Positions 31,278 to 42,829 are shown, counted from the stretch's first letter. The stretch: DNA of 64,000 nt from Branchiostoma floridae (GCF_000003815.2 NC_049987.1:7311886-7375885), one strand, 5' to 3'. Numbers and translations: made by a program. The notes: generated from the sequence alone by a model not told the origin.

Positions 31278-34200
31278 CTCAGATGGCCAGACCGAAAACA
31301 CTGACGATACAGTACATGGTCTTGTTTTCCCACCTCACCGTGCAGCTACCTGCAGAGAGAGAGACAGAGAAACAAACCTGTTATGGTAATGTCACTAAAT
31401 AGCCTAGCAATGCTCTCCGTGTCATGGACGGCAATATTAGGTAATATTTACATGTAACTGCAAAATGCAACTCTGTAAGGGACTGTACGATATTTATCAG
31501 GGGGGGAGGGCTGGTGCATTAGGGGGGGAGGGCCATGTTAATTTTTTTTGAGGTGGGGGGAGGGCCATGTTAATTTTTTTTGCGATAGGGGGGAGGGCCA
31601 TGTTAATTTTTTTGAAAGAATTGTTTATACTATTTTTTGTTTTGATATCTTGACATGGCCCTAAAACTGATAAAATAAGCCTTCTGAATAGCCTAAAATG
31701 CAAAGCTTTTCCGGGGGGGCTTCGCCCCCCTAGGTCCCCCAAAGTGGCGCTGCCCTGGACCCGCGTTCCCGCCAGGCATACATCATTCCGTCTACGGACT
31801 TATTTTTTTCTGGAAAGACGCACTCGGCTCGGCTGAGTTTCCCCAAATATTTAAGTTCCAAAAGCGGTGCGCGGTAAATATGTGAAGAATCCAAAACTAT
31901 ACACTTTATTTTTTATTTACAACATTTCTTTTGTTTCAAAAGGACAAAATTTGCGGCAGAAAAGGGGCCGCAATATTGTTGTCAAGCGCCGATCGACAGC
32001 ACATGGCGCGGCACGCCCCCCTCCCCAGACGGACTGTCGATCGCACACACGTTGCCGTCTTTTGGCTACTCCTTCAAGGCTAAACCGGCACTGATCACTG
32101 CCAAAGACGCAGCAGATCACCCTCCTTCGTATAATGTATAACATTCTTGGTCTACTCTACTCTATGTCAAAAGAATTCCAGCGGTGAGCCAAAGATTTCA
32201 CTCCGAAAACGGGGTTACCTGAGGTCGCACGAAACAAACGCACGCTCCTGGAAAATGACGGCGCGGCCTTGTAAAACCCGACCGATTCGATAAATGATAA
32301 ATTTGAGTAAAATCATCGGGCAAAATAGAAAAAAGAAAGAAGAAAAAAACACAAGGTGTGATGGCGCCGTCATTCTATCCTCTGGAAAAACTGATTTGAT
32401 GCGGGAGGGCGCAACATCGATCGCACGAGGTAGGCATTTTTTATTCAATGCCGGAAAAAAATTGGCAGGATTTTTCAATGGGCTGACGAACTCACTGGCT
32501 AGAGCCCTGTTTGGAAGCATCAAAAACCCAAAATTTTCATATAGACATGACTGGACAAATAATACCCGGGCCAGATCACGGACTGCTGATTCCCCGAGCT
32601 TATAAAGTTTAACGTATTTTGGGGGAGAGGGCAGACGTCGATTACTGAAAAACGGGAGTAAAAAAGGCAACCGGCATCCAATCTCAAGGGCATAATTTTC
32701 CTCTCAAATTGCAGGAAATTCTGTTTTAGAGGGTTTGAAAATCCAAATTTTCCCGGGGGAGCATGCCCCCGGACCCCTGCCCCGACGCTGTGAAAAAATC
32801 CTGGCAAGAACACTGGCGCCCTTGTGCCCTGACGTCGATTAAGATTATTTTATCGGTTGCTTTTCTACCCGTTTGATTTTGCCTGTCGGGGGGGAGGGCC
32901 ATGTTGATTTTTTTGAGGTGGAGGGGGAGGGTCACGTTAAATTTTTTTGAGATGGGGGGGAGGGCCATCAAAAAAATTTTTGATCAGACTTCCAATGCAC
33001 CAGCCCTCCCCCCCCAATAAATATCGTACGGTCCCTAATGTGTTTACAGTTGGTTAAGGGAGCTAGGAAATAAAAACAAATCAACATTATCTGCTATATC
33101 TTCCATATCTGTATCTGCTATATATAGATCTACATTCTATATTGTGCTGAAAATATGTCATAATCACAGACTATATTTCCAGGTCACCTGTCGTGGTTAA
33201 AAAGATCTGTTGTAAAACATGTACAACATTTGACCACTCTTCCTAGCATGAAAACTATCCTTAGCTCCTTATCTACAAATTTGTGAAGTTGACTGACCGT
33301 CAGTGGTGTTGTCCCAGAAGCAGGAGCTGGCTGTGTGCAGGCCTGCTCCATTCTTCTGCATGATCACACAGGTCACTGGGGGAGGAAATAGGCAATGGTG
33401 AGATGTAGATTGTAAAATGTGCCTTGGTAAATACAAATGTAAAATACATAGTATTACATACACATGTTGGTATATTTTTATTTTTATTTTATTGATCTTT
33501 AGGGTAGTCCCTTCAGTTCGTATATACCAATCATGTACTTAAATAAAAGTATACATAAGCCAGGGTTGGACAGACAAGTCCACTAGTCCATTTGTCCTGG
33601 GCAAGTGAAAGTGCTGGACAGGCAAGTACATGTCCTACCTCAGCTTGGGTAAGTAAAATTTTTCCATGAGTGAGATTTTGTTACTAGTCACTTTTCACAG
33701 TCATGGTATCAAGTATTGGTCAACACAGAAAAATAGAGCCAATAATAAAAGAATTCCATTACAGGAAGTGAAAGTACATAGGAAAACATCATGTAGATTT
33801 CAGGCAAGTGAAATGTTGCTTCGAGGAAGTAATTTTTTCTCCCTATCTTGCCCGATAAGACATGTGAATTTTAGAAAACTTGTCCAACCCTGCATAAGCA
33901 CAAACAAAAAGGAGCACAGGGATCTTTCAGCAGTACATCAAAGATACATTAAACATGTAGAAGCTTACCTATGTACTTGAATGGTTTGTTAAGCTTGGTT
34001 AGCTGATTCAGACACTGCTCCACCACGTTGGATGTCCACTGGTTCACCTTGTTGTGCTGGTAGGCATTGCCACCGATGGCACCTTCAACAGACTGGAGAA
34101 AAAACAAAACATTCACTTAAAACTGAACTCCAAACTTCAAACTGTAGTAAGAACCAACAGTTGGCTTCTTTTTAACGCTGTAGAAATCACATTGGGACAA

Positions 34201-35491
34201 CAAATCACACACTGGTAATACATTGTATACAGGGTGTTCAGGATACCTGTACGTATTGCAAATATAATAAAATATCATGTACAGGTACAATATTATTATC
34301 ATACATACCTCTTTGATGATGTTGCTGACCTCATCGACTACAAAGGCTGTCTGTGGGGACATGAAGACAGGTACAAAATTACAGCAAAAGCCATAGGGCA
34401 CAACATTTACATCAGGTTATGCAGCAAGGAGATGGTTTCAAAGAGAATGACAAAGAAAATGTACATGAAATTCAATGAACATAACACAAAAAAAAATCAA
34501 GCAACTAGATTTGATTCTCTTAGATTAAGAGTTAGATATTTCAGGAGTTAGATATAACAGCATCTACAACCTTTCCTTGATGACTGAGAAACAGTGAAAG
34601 ACAAGATGCTTTTAGAAACATCTGAGAGTTTGTCCGGTTGCTAGATTTACTTTGTGTTATTTATATTTTAATTTCTTCTAACTGGGTGTCAAGCCTTCAT
34701 TGTCACATTACAATATACTGATGAGACATACCATCGGCTAGTCTAAATCTAGGATATACTGTAATTTCAGGGATTTAATTTCGCGGTACCAGGAAAAAGG
34801 ACTTTTCGCAGTGGTTTTAAGTTAGTTCATGTACTGTAGTCTCTTGCTGCCATGGATAAATGTTCGCAGTGGTTTTAAGCTCGCGGTGAAGTGGTCACCG
34901 TGAAAACCGCGAACATTAAACCACAGCGAACATTTCTGCATTTACAGTATTCTTCATCTCTACACACAATAATTAGTTAGGCACACGTTTGTTGGTATGG
35001 AATCTTCAGAATTGTTTGTTACAAAAGTTTGAGATTACATTTGTGTACTCACCCAGGTATGCTATAATTCTACACGTATCGTTTTGGAAAACAAAGGGGT
35101 TAAGTATTTCTGCATCCCAGAACACGGCAAATATGTGAAGAGTATGGATTTCTTATTTTCTAACATCATGTTGCCACAGACCCACCCCGCCCTTCTGACA
35201 TAATTTCTATACAAGTTAGACATCCTGGTAGGATGGAAAACAGTGTTCTGTGGGTCAACACGAGAGAGTGGTAGATCACCGAACCACAAACATATCCCAG
35301 TAAAATGTTCACAGGTCGGTTAGATTTTGTGTAACGTCAAAATGACTTTTTTCTGTGATTAAAAAACATGGCGTCGGCCAATTACACACTGACTTGGTTG
35401 TCAACGGAATTCAATCGATTTTCGGCAATGGTTTCTCTCAACAACGTGTAAAATAAGAAGTTACCTCTTCCCCTGTTTGAAAGTCGTCCAT
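31278..35491 (-). CDS. DYNLT1: Dynein light chain Tctex-type 1
   Basis: Five exons (low-high): 35465-35491, 34309-34350, 33969-34092, 33298-33375 and 31278-31348, all GT/AG and in phase, give 113 aa, exactly the length of vertebrate DYNLT1. Diagnostic stretches: [73 protein letters not shown] and the C-terminal [17 protein letters not shown]. The protein is a homodimeric light chain that binds dynein intermediate chain and cargo in the cytoplasm and on microtubules. The ATG at 35491 gives MDDFQTGEE, matching the short acidic N-terminus of the family. Introns contain a TAA-flanked transposon and a hAT-like MITE. Confidence 0.97.
31479..33035. mobile_element. 1557-bp non-autonomous element with TAA target duplication (PIF/Harbinger-type)
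   Basis: Left end GGGACTGTACGATATTTATC and right end (other strand) GGGACCGTACGATATTTATT extend to about 44 bp of inverted repeat. TAA flanks both ends (31476-31478, 33036-33038). Inside each end are GGGGGGAGGGCCATGTTAAT units repeated three to four times in the same orientation. No intact transposase frame. Lies in the last DYNLT1 intron. Confidence 0.75.
33561..33892. mobile_element. hAT-like MITE, 332 bp
   Basis: CAGGGTTGGACA at the left and TTGTCCAACCCTG at the right; CATAAGC directly repeated at 33554-33560 and 33893-33899. Internal CAAGTGAAA words recur. Lies in a DYNLT1 intron. Confidence 0.75.
34759..34947. mobile_element. TA-flanked MITE (CTGTAA ends)
   Basis: CTGTAATTTCAGGGATTTAA at the left and TGCATTTACAG at the right, TA on both sides. 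Near-copy at 46006-46215 (shared GGACTTTTCGC and CGCGAACATT words). DYNLT1 intron. Confidence 0.65.
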
Positions 35492-36004
35492 TTCAGGTGT
35501 TCAGTGTCTTCGTATAAGGTATAAGAGCACTGAAAAGCTGGAGAAATCAACGAAGCTCGACCGGAAATGTTTGGGTTTCGTTGGTAAGGACTAGGGAATG
35601 ATGGGAAGGAGATCTCGTTCCCAAGTCACAATTTAGAAACATGAGAACGAGAATGTACACTTTGTGGGGACGCCATCTAGCAGGTGAGATACAAACTGCA
35701 GAAACGTTGCATATTGGTTGACAAAATTGTGGCGTTCTTTTAGTTTGGGCCGAGCAAAAGAAAAAGGAGCAAATGTCATGATCTTCTCGACCAACTTCTG
35801 CTTGGTGATTGTGGTTCTGGGTCGGAGGTAAAATTCGACCCGGATCCAGTCCGTTTCCTAAAACTGTGATTGGCTGAAAAGTTTCGCGGGTCGGATGATT
35901 TGCATAAAACGCAAAACATCAAATCGCTTCTCCCTCCTGTGTCTTGCTCAGCACTGCTGAGCACGGCGTTCTGCTGCTGCTGTAAGTTCAGTAAGAACTG
36001 CAGA
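35492..36004. promoter_or_regulatory. DYNLT1 5' flank, possibly a bidirectional promoter
   Basis: The interval runs from the DYNLT1 start codon to an ATG on the other strand at 36005. It contains CCAAT-like ATTGGCTG near 35870 and no clear TATA box. Confidence 0.45.
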
Positions 36005-37991
36005 ATGTCTACGTTTCTGGTGAGTTAGTTTAAAGTCCTCGGTTAGACTCTATGCGTTAGAAAAACTCTGCTGGGAAATCTGATTAACTGATGTTGCTAA
36101 AAATTATGTAACGGTCCACTGTCACTGTATCATGCGAGGGACAGCATCTGGTTTCGATTTAGGGGGAGGGGGGCAAAAAAATGTATGACTATTTACTAGT
36201 AACTGTTAGATGGAAAATGAACACAACAATAAGTTAAAATGGAAATCTAGGACAATTTGACATCTTTATTTGGTGCTTAGCAGAGGACAGTGGAGATGTA
36301 CCCTGGGAATCCATGACTGTCTTGGGCTACCGATAAACTGTCCAAGCTGCCCGACCCCGGATGGCTCCCAGGGTAGTGGAGATGCTGATATCACTTTTCT
36401 CTACCCAGGATGAGAAAAGATGATTCAGACAAACGGAATCAACAAACGGTTACAAACAGATGTGTGTAGCCCAGTATATTGAAAAATGGACAAGATACAC
36501 AAACGTGTAAGAGACACACAAGAGACGCTCATTTGTCGTGAACGACAGGAGAACCACGATATTGATCATATGCACAGACTAAGTTAGTAAGTATAGCCTG
36601 AGTACCATCCTCCATGGTGACTGCTGACTCAACTCTTCAAGCGAAAGGTTTGAGCCAGCAGTCACTATGTAGGATGGTGCTCAGGCTAGACTCAGCATGC
36701 TCTCCTAGAAACACACTTTCAAGCTCAACAGTCAAGTAAGTCACCAAGAGTCAAACACCTAGAGAGACAATTGACTCCAAACTGAATCAAGTAACTCTAC
36801 ACAAAGAGATCACATGTGTAAAAAATAGACGTTAAACAAGGACAACAACAACAACAACAATGAGCTGAAGATAAAGACTTATAGTCAAAAGTAGAGATTT
36901 TGCTTACCATGGCTATATTTTCATTCATATATCATATTACATTAAATCCAGCAGACATCTACACAGGTAAATGTTACCCCAAATGTCAAACAGCACGTAT
37001 AAGGTCATACTCCATCTAGGCTAGAAATTTGATCAAATGTGGAGTTATGATCAAAACCCCGGCAAGGCTTCCAGTGTTATTCCGTTCTGGCCTCATAAAA
37101 ATAAAGGTGTTATTTGTGTTTGCAGAAACCATTACTGAAGGCTGGGAGAAACACATTTGGTTACATTTGAGCTTCCATTCCAGATTGTAACATGTAATTT
37201 TGTAACCTGTTTTACAGAAGATGGGCTTTGTGTGGTCACACACCAGTAGTGAACTTTGCAGAAGGCATGAAAATCTCATCTCTTCTAATGGAAAATATCA
37301 CCATCTTTGCACAACATTTAACATCGGGGTCACATTTAAACCACTGTACGTGGCCAAATATCAAAGTGCCCTTACACTTACAGTATTTATGTTTCTTGAG
37401 AATGACTTTTCAGATTGCTTTTGTTGCTGACTGGGATACTGAAAATGACTTTTAAGATGGGCACCATTTCGTAGGTGTGGTTTTCAGTTAGAGGGATTGA
37501 GTGATATTACCTCATCTGATCCCAGGTCTGGTTTTGCTTGTCTTTAATACTTCCATGAATTATCACTCAATGTTTTGAAATAAATGGAATGTCTTAATCA
37601 ATGCATACTAATACTGTTTTTAATGTTTGTTTGTTTGTACATGTCTGTGTACGTGTTCGTGAGTTAGTGTGTTTTTATGTGCACAATTGTTTTCCATGGC
37701 CATCACGTTTGATAGTCATATATGTATGATATAACCCTTATAACCCTTGCGGTCACTACCATTGACCCTTAACTTATAACTTGGTATTCCTTGATGTTTC
37801 TTTTATGTCTCAAGAATACATGATGTATTCTGTGCCTACTATCAGAGCCTCCCTCCAGATGACCACTGCACGGATTCTACCCTGTTTCATTATTACCTGG
37901 GATCCCATCATTTCAGTCTGGATGCGGTTACCATGGCAACCATCTCCTCCTCCTGATCCAGACACAGCCTCCTAATGGGGGAGCAGGCGAG
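36005..37991 (+). CDS. Candidate 5' exons of an unidentified plus-strand gene
   Basis: ATG 36005 opens MSTFL and stops at a strong GTGAGT donor (exon end 36019). A second possible exon, 37917-37991 (acceptor ATCATTTCAG, donor GAG/GTAATC), joins in phase 0 and is open for 25 codons (SGCGYHGNHLLLLIQTQPPN...). No further exon can be assigned with confidence; a 75-nt open segment at 49028-49102 would also join in phase but has a poor acceptor. The second exon contains a perfect RFX palindrome, which could mean it is regulatory DNA instead. I do not recognise the protein. Low confidence. Confidence 0.3.
36299..36375. mobile_element. 77-bp foldback with 9-bp target duplication
   Basis: TACCCTGGGAATCCAT is mirrored by ATGGCTCCCAGGGTA, with GTGGAGATG directly repeated at 36290-36298 and 36376-36384. 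Confidence 0.75.
36594..36688. mobile_element. 95-bp foldback (TAGCCTGAGTACC type)
   Basis: TAGCCTGAGTACCATCCT...GTGACTGCTG at the left is mirrored by CAGCAGTCAC...AGGATGGTGCTCAGGCTA. Related to 10507-10591. No clear target duplication. Confidence 0.65.
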
Positions 37992-39041
37992 GTAATCAGT
38001 TTTGGTACTACCTGCATGCCAATGTAGCATCTGAGGGATGTGGAAATAGAGGTCTTCTGTCATCACATTTTTATACATTCAGTGATCACGATGAATTATT
38101 ATGTGATGAAAAATCTTCATAGTGGCAAAAGAGCACCTGTCAATTATGGTGTGATGTGTAAACTTTTGTCTTTGTGGTCAATACTGTAAAAAGGTGGTTA
38201 AATTACAATGTTCATCCTTTCGTTGGAGGTTTGCAGCTAATGTGCCAATCAGAATGAAGATATACGGTCAACCATTTTGTTTGTTCGTCGATTGTTTAGT
38301 GCTATTTTTACTACAGTTGTTTTTAACAAAATACTATACTGCATCATTGTTGGAGTAAAATATTGTATCTAATGTTTCTGCTTCTTCTTTCTTCTCCTGT
38401 CACGATCTTTAAAGGGATTCATCTCAGTCGTTCCTGGACCAAAAGATCTGAAATTAGTGGCTCAAGGGTAGAGTGGGCCAATTACCCCAGACATTTTTTT
38501 GTTTTCTATTTTTTGATAGATGCTTTCAAAATGATTTTATTAACAATTTTTTGTACCAAAATAAACCAAGCTTTTTATTCATTTGTGACAATGCAGTTAT
38601 ACAACAGTTAAAGAGTACATGTAGATTAGTTTAATCAAAACTCAAAGGCATGAAATTTTTGCAGGCTCAAGGAATAATTCACAATATCTTACAGCTTATT
38701 CACAAACATAGCATTGTCCTTGGACATCAGGTATTCATAGTAGCTGTACATATTTTGTACAGTATATTTATGCATTGCCCTACTTTGATTGTAAATATAT
38801 ATTTCTGAATGCAGCAGCAACAACAATTGAAATAACAAAAGGGAAATACCATAAATCTGGTAATCCTGTTAGATAGGTCAAACCCGGATTTTCTTTGACA
38901 ATGGTGATGATTTAAAATATGTATAACAGAAGCAATTTTTTCAACAGCAATGTTTCTCCACGCAACTTGACATTTCAGAATCATATCAAGTCCATTGTGA
39001 CAAACCCAGTATGAATTCTGTGCATTTTAATAGTTCTGCTC
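36689..39041. other. No supported gene apart from the candidate exon at 37917-37991
   Basis: AT-rich DNA with a short CAA repeat near 36845. I see no splice-bounded open segment other than the candidate exon listed separately. Confidence 0.4.
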
Positions 39042-40178
39042 TCACTCAGTGACCGCAGGCCTGATTTTCATTGTGACAGTCTTCAGTGAATACCCAGTTC
39101 TCCAGGTGTTCCAGTACAGTCCCTCCCCGTACGGACAGCTGTAGCCACAGTTCCCAGCATAAGGTCCAGTCAGGAGGGCCTTGAAACAGGGTCCAAACCA
39201 CCAGCCGCTGCGATAGTCCTGCGAACAGTCCGGGTTCTGGCGCGCCGCCTGCAGGTCAACGTTGCTCTTGTTGGATGTCGAGAAGGACATGCCGTTGTGG
39301 TACGTCATGGCATCCCCTGCATTTCCCCTGTAGCCTGCTATGTGGAGCTGAAAGTGTTTTGCTTCGTTGGCGACGCGGAAGCTTGCGTACTGCGCCCACC
39401 GTACGATGCCCTCCCAGTCTTCCATGTCAATGCGCAGTGTCCATTTACCGTTCTTTGTCAGCTTGTGGATGAGCTTAAGCCCCAGCCAATAGTCCCCGTC
39501 CGGATCACCAAACCCCTCCTTGTAGTCGTGCCAGTCCCTGTTGAAGTTCACAGATCCATTCAGCCTCCTCTGGATCACAATCCAGTCGTGAACACTGCCC
39601 TCGTCGCAGTATACGGGGACCGCACGGCCGGCAAACACCACATCGTACGCCGTGCACGTTGGGCTATCCTCAGTGGTACACGGCATGCCGGTGTCCTGCT
39701 GCCAGGTGTTCAGAGCCTTGCAGAGCTGGGTGTTACTAGCGGCGATCGCACTGGGTAGTCCGGACTGATTTGCCCTTGTTGTCTTGGCGGGGTTAGCCTG
39801 GGAGATTATCCCCGCTTGTCTCATGGTAGATTTCAGGTACTCGTTCTCGTTCTCCACTCTCTTCAGCATCTTCTGCAGCTCTGTCTGTTCGAGCTTCAGG
39901 TGGTTGATCTCGGTCTGAGCCCGGTTGCGGTCGTCAATGACGTGCTGGACCTCCACCTGGTCCGAGAGGGTCCGCCGGAGTCCCACCACTTCTTCCTGCA
40001 GCTCCATGTTGATGTCCTCCAAGTGGGTCACCTTTTGCGCCAGTGTTTCTCCCCGCCTCTGGGCCAGCTGTTCCTCCCCACTGCTGCTTGTTGTGCAGCT
40101 TGTGCTGCTGAAGCCACACCCGCGGGTCTGCAGAACTGACGTGGTCAGCAAGACAAGGGACAGAAGTGCCACAGCCAT
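39042..40178 (-). CDS. Secreted coiled-coil fibrinogen-related protein, intronless
   Basis: A single exon of 378 aa. ATG 40178 is chosen because it is followed at once by a signal peptide (MAVALLSLVLLTTSVLQTRG); the upstream extension has no ATG. A Cys-containing Ser/Thr patch and a long coiled coil (about residues 35-120, heptad-like LEDINMELQEEVVGLRR) suggest disulphide-linked oligomers. The C-terminal fibrinogen domain (about 175-378) shows VYCDEG, IVIQRRLNGSVNF, YKEGFGDPDGDYWLG, DMEDWEG, YRGNAGDAMTYHNGMSFST and SGWWFGPC. The usual Asp-rich calcium site after FST is replaced by SNKSNVDLQ, and the segment after WWFGPC is divergent (TGPYAGNCGYSCPYGEG, with two extra Cys). Animal relatives (ficolins, FREPs, tenascin and angiopoietin types) bind acetylated sugars or receptors; ligand unknown here. 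A TATA-like box and GC box lie upstream. Confidence 0.93.
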   Translation of the reverse strand: MAVALLSLVLLTTSVLQTRGCGFSSTSCTTSSSGEEQLAQRRGETLAQKVTHLEDINMELQEEVVGLRRTLSDQVEVQHVIDDRNRAQTEINHLKLEQTELQKMLKRVENENEYLKSTMRQAGIISQANPAKTTRANQSGLPSAIAASNTQLCKALNTWQQDTGMPCTTEDSPTCTAYDVVFAGRAVPVYCDEGSVHDWIVIQRRLNGSVNFNRDWHDYKEGFGDPDGDYWLGLKLIHKLTKNGKWTLRIDMEDWEGIVRWAQYASFRVANEAKHFQLHIAGYRGNAGDAMTYHNGMSFSTSNKSNVDLQAARQNPDCSQDYRSGWWFGPCFKALLTGPYAGNCGYSCPYGEGLYWNTWRTGYSLKTVTMKIRPAVTE

Positions 40179-40290
40179 CGTAGAACTGTGTTTTGGCCCA
40201 CTTCTTCTGATGCGTAATTGCAAAACACTGACGTCAATCTGCAGACTGTGTTGATATCGTTATCACTCTGCTGTGTGAATACAACCGTAG

Positions 40291-40309
40291 TTTAAACCCG
40301 GGGCGGGGC
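40291..40309 (-). promoter_or_regulatory. Core promoter of the fibrinogen-related gene
   Basis: On the minus strand a GC box (GCCCCGCCCC) is followed by GGGTTTAAACTA, a TATA-like box about 113 bp before the start codon. Confidence 0.45.
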
Positions 40310-40761
40310 ATTTGGTTTCAGCTCTTTTTGTCAGTGAGGGTATCGATGTCACCTCTTGCCTTTTGTTTCTGTTGAGGTATTGTCTGTTGCTGAGCTTTTG
40401 TTGACAGCATTCTCAAGTACTCCATGTTCCAACACCTAACTACCACAGACGTTACATGGAAGGTTAAGTTTGAAATAACTAGACTTATCGAGTTTGCATT
40501 GCATTGTTGCATGAAATACACATGTTTTGCAACATATGGAAAGCATGACTTAAAGGAAGGAGGTTTATGATCTGTTTCAACATATTGAATTACTGAATAG
40601 CTGGTCAGAACAAAGCTTTAGGGCAGTAAAGAAAAGCAGGGGTCAATGATTGGCTAAGGAGCCTGCATGTGTCGTACCTGACATTATGCATGTAATTTTA
40701 TATACAATTAATGACATGTTAGATGAGTAAATGACTATACTTCATTTCATCGGGGACTTAA

Positions 40762-41287
40762 AGGGGCATTCCACTCCACACGAGAGTGTTATTTTCCGAT
40801 AGATATTCATTTGTGATAAGTGATAACTGCATACGACTTCACATTATACGGTAAAGGACCCAGTTGATCCACATGCCTCAAAAGCATTCAGTCTTCTACT
40901 AAACTCCCCAAGTACCCTCTAATTGAATTAATCCTATGGCTGAATACAATGCAGAACTTTAAGGTAAGGTTACCAAACTAATTTCAGGTTCGCTAAGAAA
41001 TTTCGTCTTGTTCTTGTATTCTTTGCTATCTTATGAACAATTTGCCTTCTCGGTGTGCACAGCGTACCTCATTTATTCCGAAAATATGTACGATAAACAA
41101 ACTGTCTATGCGTATAGGGAATGCATGGGTAGGGTCTGCATGGGTTTAGTGAGTGTCATTATTGTTTTATAAAACACACATCACGTAATTCATCCCAAGG
41201 TGAATTCCACAAAATTCGGCTGATTATGTATTCATTGACACATTATTCATTGGAAAACAAGACTCCCTTCTGGAGTGGAATGCCCCT
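40762..41287. mobile_element. piggyBac-type MITE, 526 bp
   Basis: Inverted ends AGGGGCATTCCACTCCA...GAG match over about 17 bp, with looser pairing beyond. TTAA flanks each end (40758-40761, 41288-41291), the piggyBac target. No transposase. Confidence 0.8.
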
Positions 41288-42319
41288 TTAATTTTTTCAC
41301 TCTGAAAATTGCTGAGGTCTGTAGAGTAGACTGAGGAATACAGGCTAATCCTTAAACTCAACAAATAAAAGTCTTTTTTTTTTACCCAAATTGGTCTGAA
41401 TTGTTTCAGTCAGTTTTATCAGTAATATTGTTTTGTATCATGACATGGTCTGTACCTAAAATTTACACTTCATATCACAGCATACACCTGTCTTCCCCTA
41501 CAATTTGAATTTGGAGCCTTTAAAGTAAGCAAACAGCAAAACACAGACATAACAAAAGATAGAGAAAAGCATGTTTGTTTTGTGGGTTCTTTGGAATGAA
41601 TTGCTTATTTATCTTAAGTGCACTGGTAACCTTCTCCTGTGGGGTCTATTAGAATGCTGTTACACTGTATCAGCATACTCAACAGTTTCTGTTCAAGGAT
41701 GTTTGTAAAGCTCTTGTAGATGGCTCTAAGATTTACAGATCCACACAGATGTACATGTAACCTACATCTGTAAGCTCTACTGTCCCCAAAAGAGAAAATT
41801 GCTACTAGTAGTAATGCTTATCTTTGGATTGAGCGTACTCTGTAGGGAATGTATTATGACATTTATGTGGCATCATTTGGGGCTCTTTTATTCAAAACTA
41901 CACTTTCACTTATACTGTATTGGCGCAAACTTATCTGATCTAGAGAATGCAGTTGAAATTGCCTATTCAAACTATTTTATGGCATTTAAGTTTATCCCAT
42001 AAGCAGGCCCCCTTATGTAACATGTAAATCACTTGCTCCAAGATGGAGTTGAAGATTGAACACATAAAAACACATAAACCTTTAAAGCCCTGCACTGCTT
42101 ATTGGAACATGTCATGGCTGGTAAACAAACTTAAATAAGGAGTAACGTCAAATGATTATGCTAGTGGATACATGATCAAGAGGTTATGGGTTCAGTTCCT
42201 TGCATTCCCAGCTTCAACAGACCTTTCCACATTCCACACAGGTGTAAATATGGGTACCTTAGATTTCAGTTTGTTAAAAAGTGATGGAAGGAGAGGGATG
42301 TGCTAGGCCTTGGCTTTAG

Positions 42320-42829
42320 AGGCTTTAGAGGCTTTATTCGTCCATTAGCTGTGAATGTGATACAAGATGCACCGCTAGTCTTCCTGGACATAAAAGTTCA
42401 CACATGACATAACGTATACATAACATGTGCACATACAAAAACTTAACAGTGCAATTATTTACAGTGCAAATCGTTCCATGTAGATATGGATCTGTATATG
42501 AAAGTCTTCTTCATAGTATTAGCATAGTGCTCGGTTTTGGTAGTCTGCTTGATTGCTGGCATGACTTGTCTTGTAACTGTGTTGCTGTGTGACAGGAGTC
42601 AGGTGGTTGTAGACGTTGCTGTGTTGTGACGATCCTCTGGAACTGGCTTGCCGTAGACACAGAATAGCAACCCACTGCCCCACAGCTTGAAAATGGCTAT
42701 GGGACTGCCCATTACTTTCTTGTATAGGGAGTGATTTATGAAGAGGTACAGGAAGAATGGACAGATGATGGCTGTGGCGAAAGCCTGTTTGGCCGTGTAA
42801 TAATGGATGATGGATTGCTCGGAGGTTCC
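42320..42829 (-). CDS. Possible terminal exon of a 7TM-type membrane protein, or a gene fragment
   Basis: About 73 codons are open on the minus strand to TGA at 42599-42601: a hydrophobic helix, AFATAIICPFFLYLFINHSL, then YKKVMGSPIAIFKLWGSG and a polar Thr-rich tail. P-F-F-L-Y followed by a basic amphipathic stretch resembles TM7 plus helix 8 of rhodopsin-like receptors (NPxxY region). An AATAAA on the minus strand at 42333-42338 gives a plausible 3' end. An in-frame stop near 42830 bounds it on the 5' side, with only a weak acceptor (CTCCGAG). No upstream TM exons were found, so it may be a stranded fragment. Family assignment is inference. Confidence 0.35.

Noticed and set aside
32215-32670. 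Open frame of 151 codons inside the TAA-flanked transposon
   Set aside because: No recognisable transposase or nuclease motif, no codon bias, and it overlaps other chance frames of similar size.
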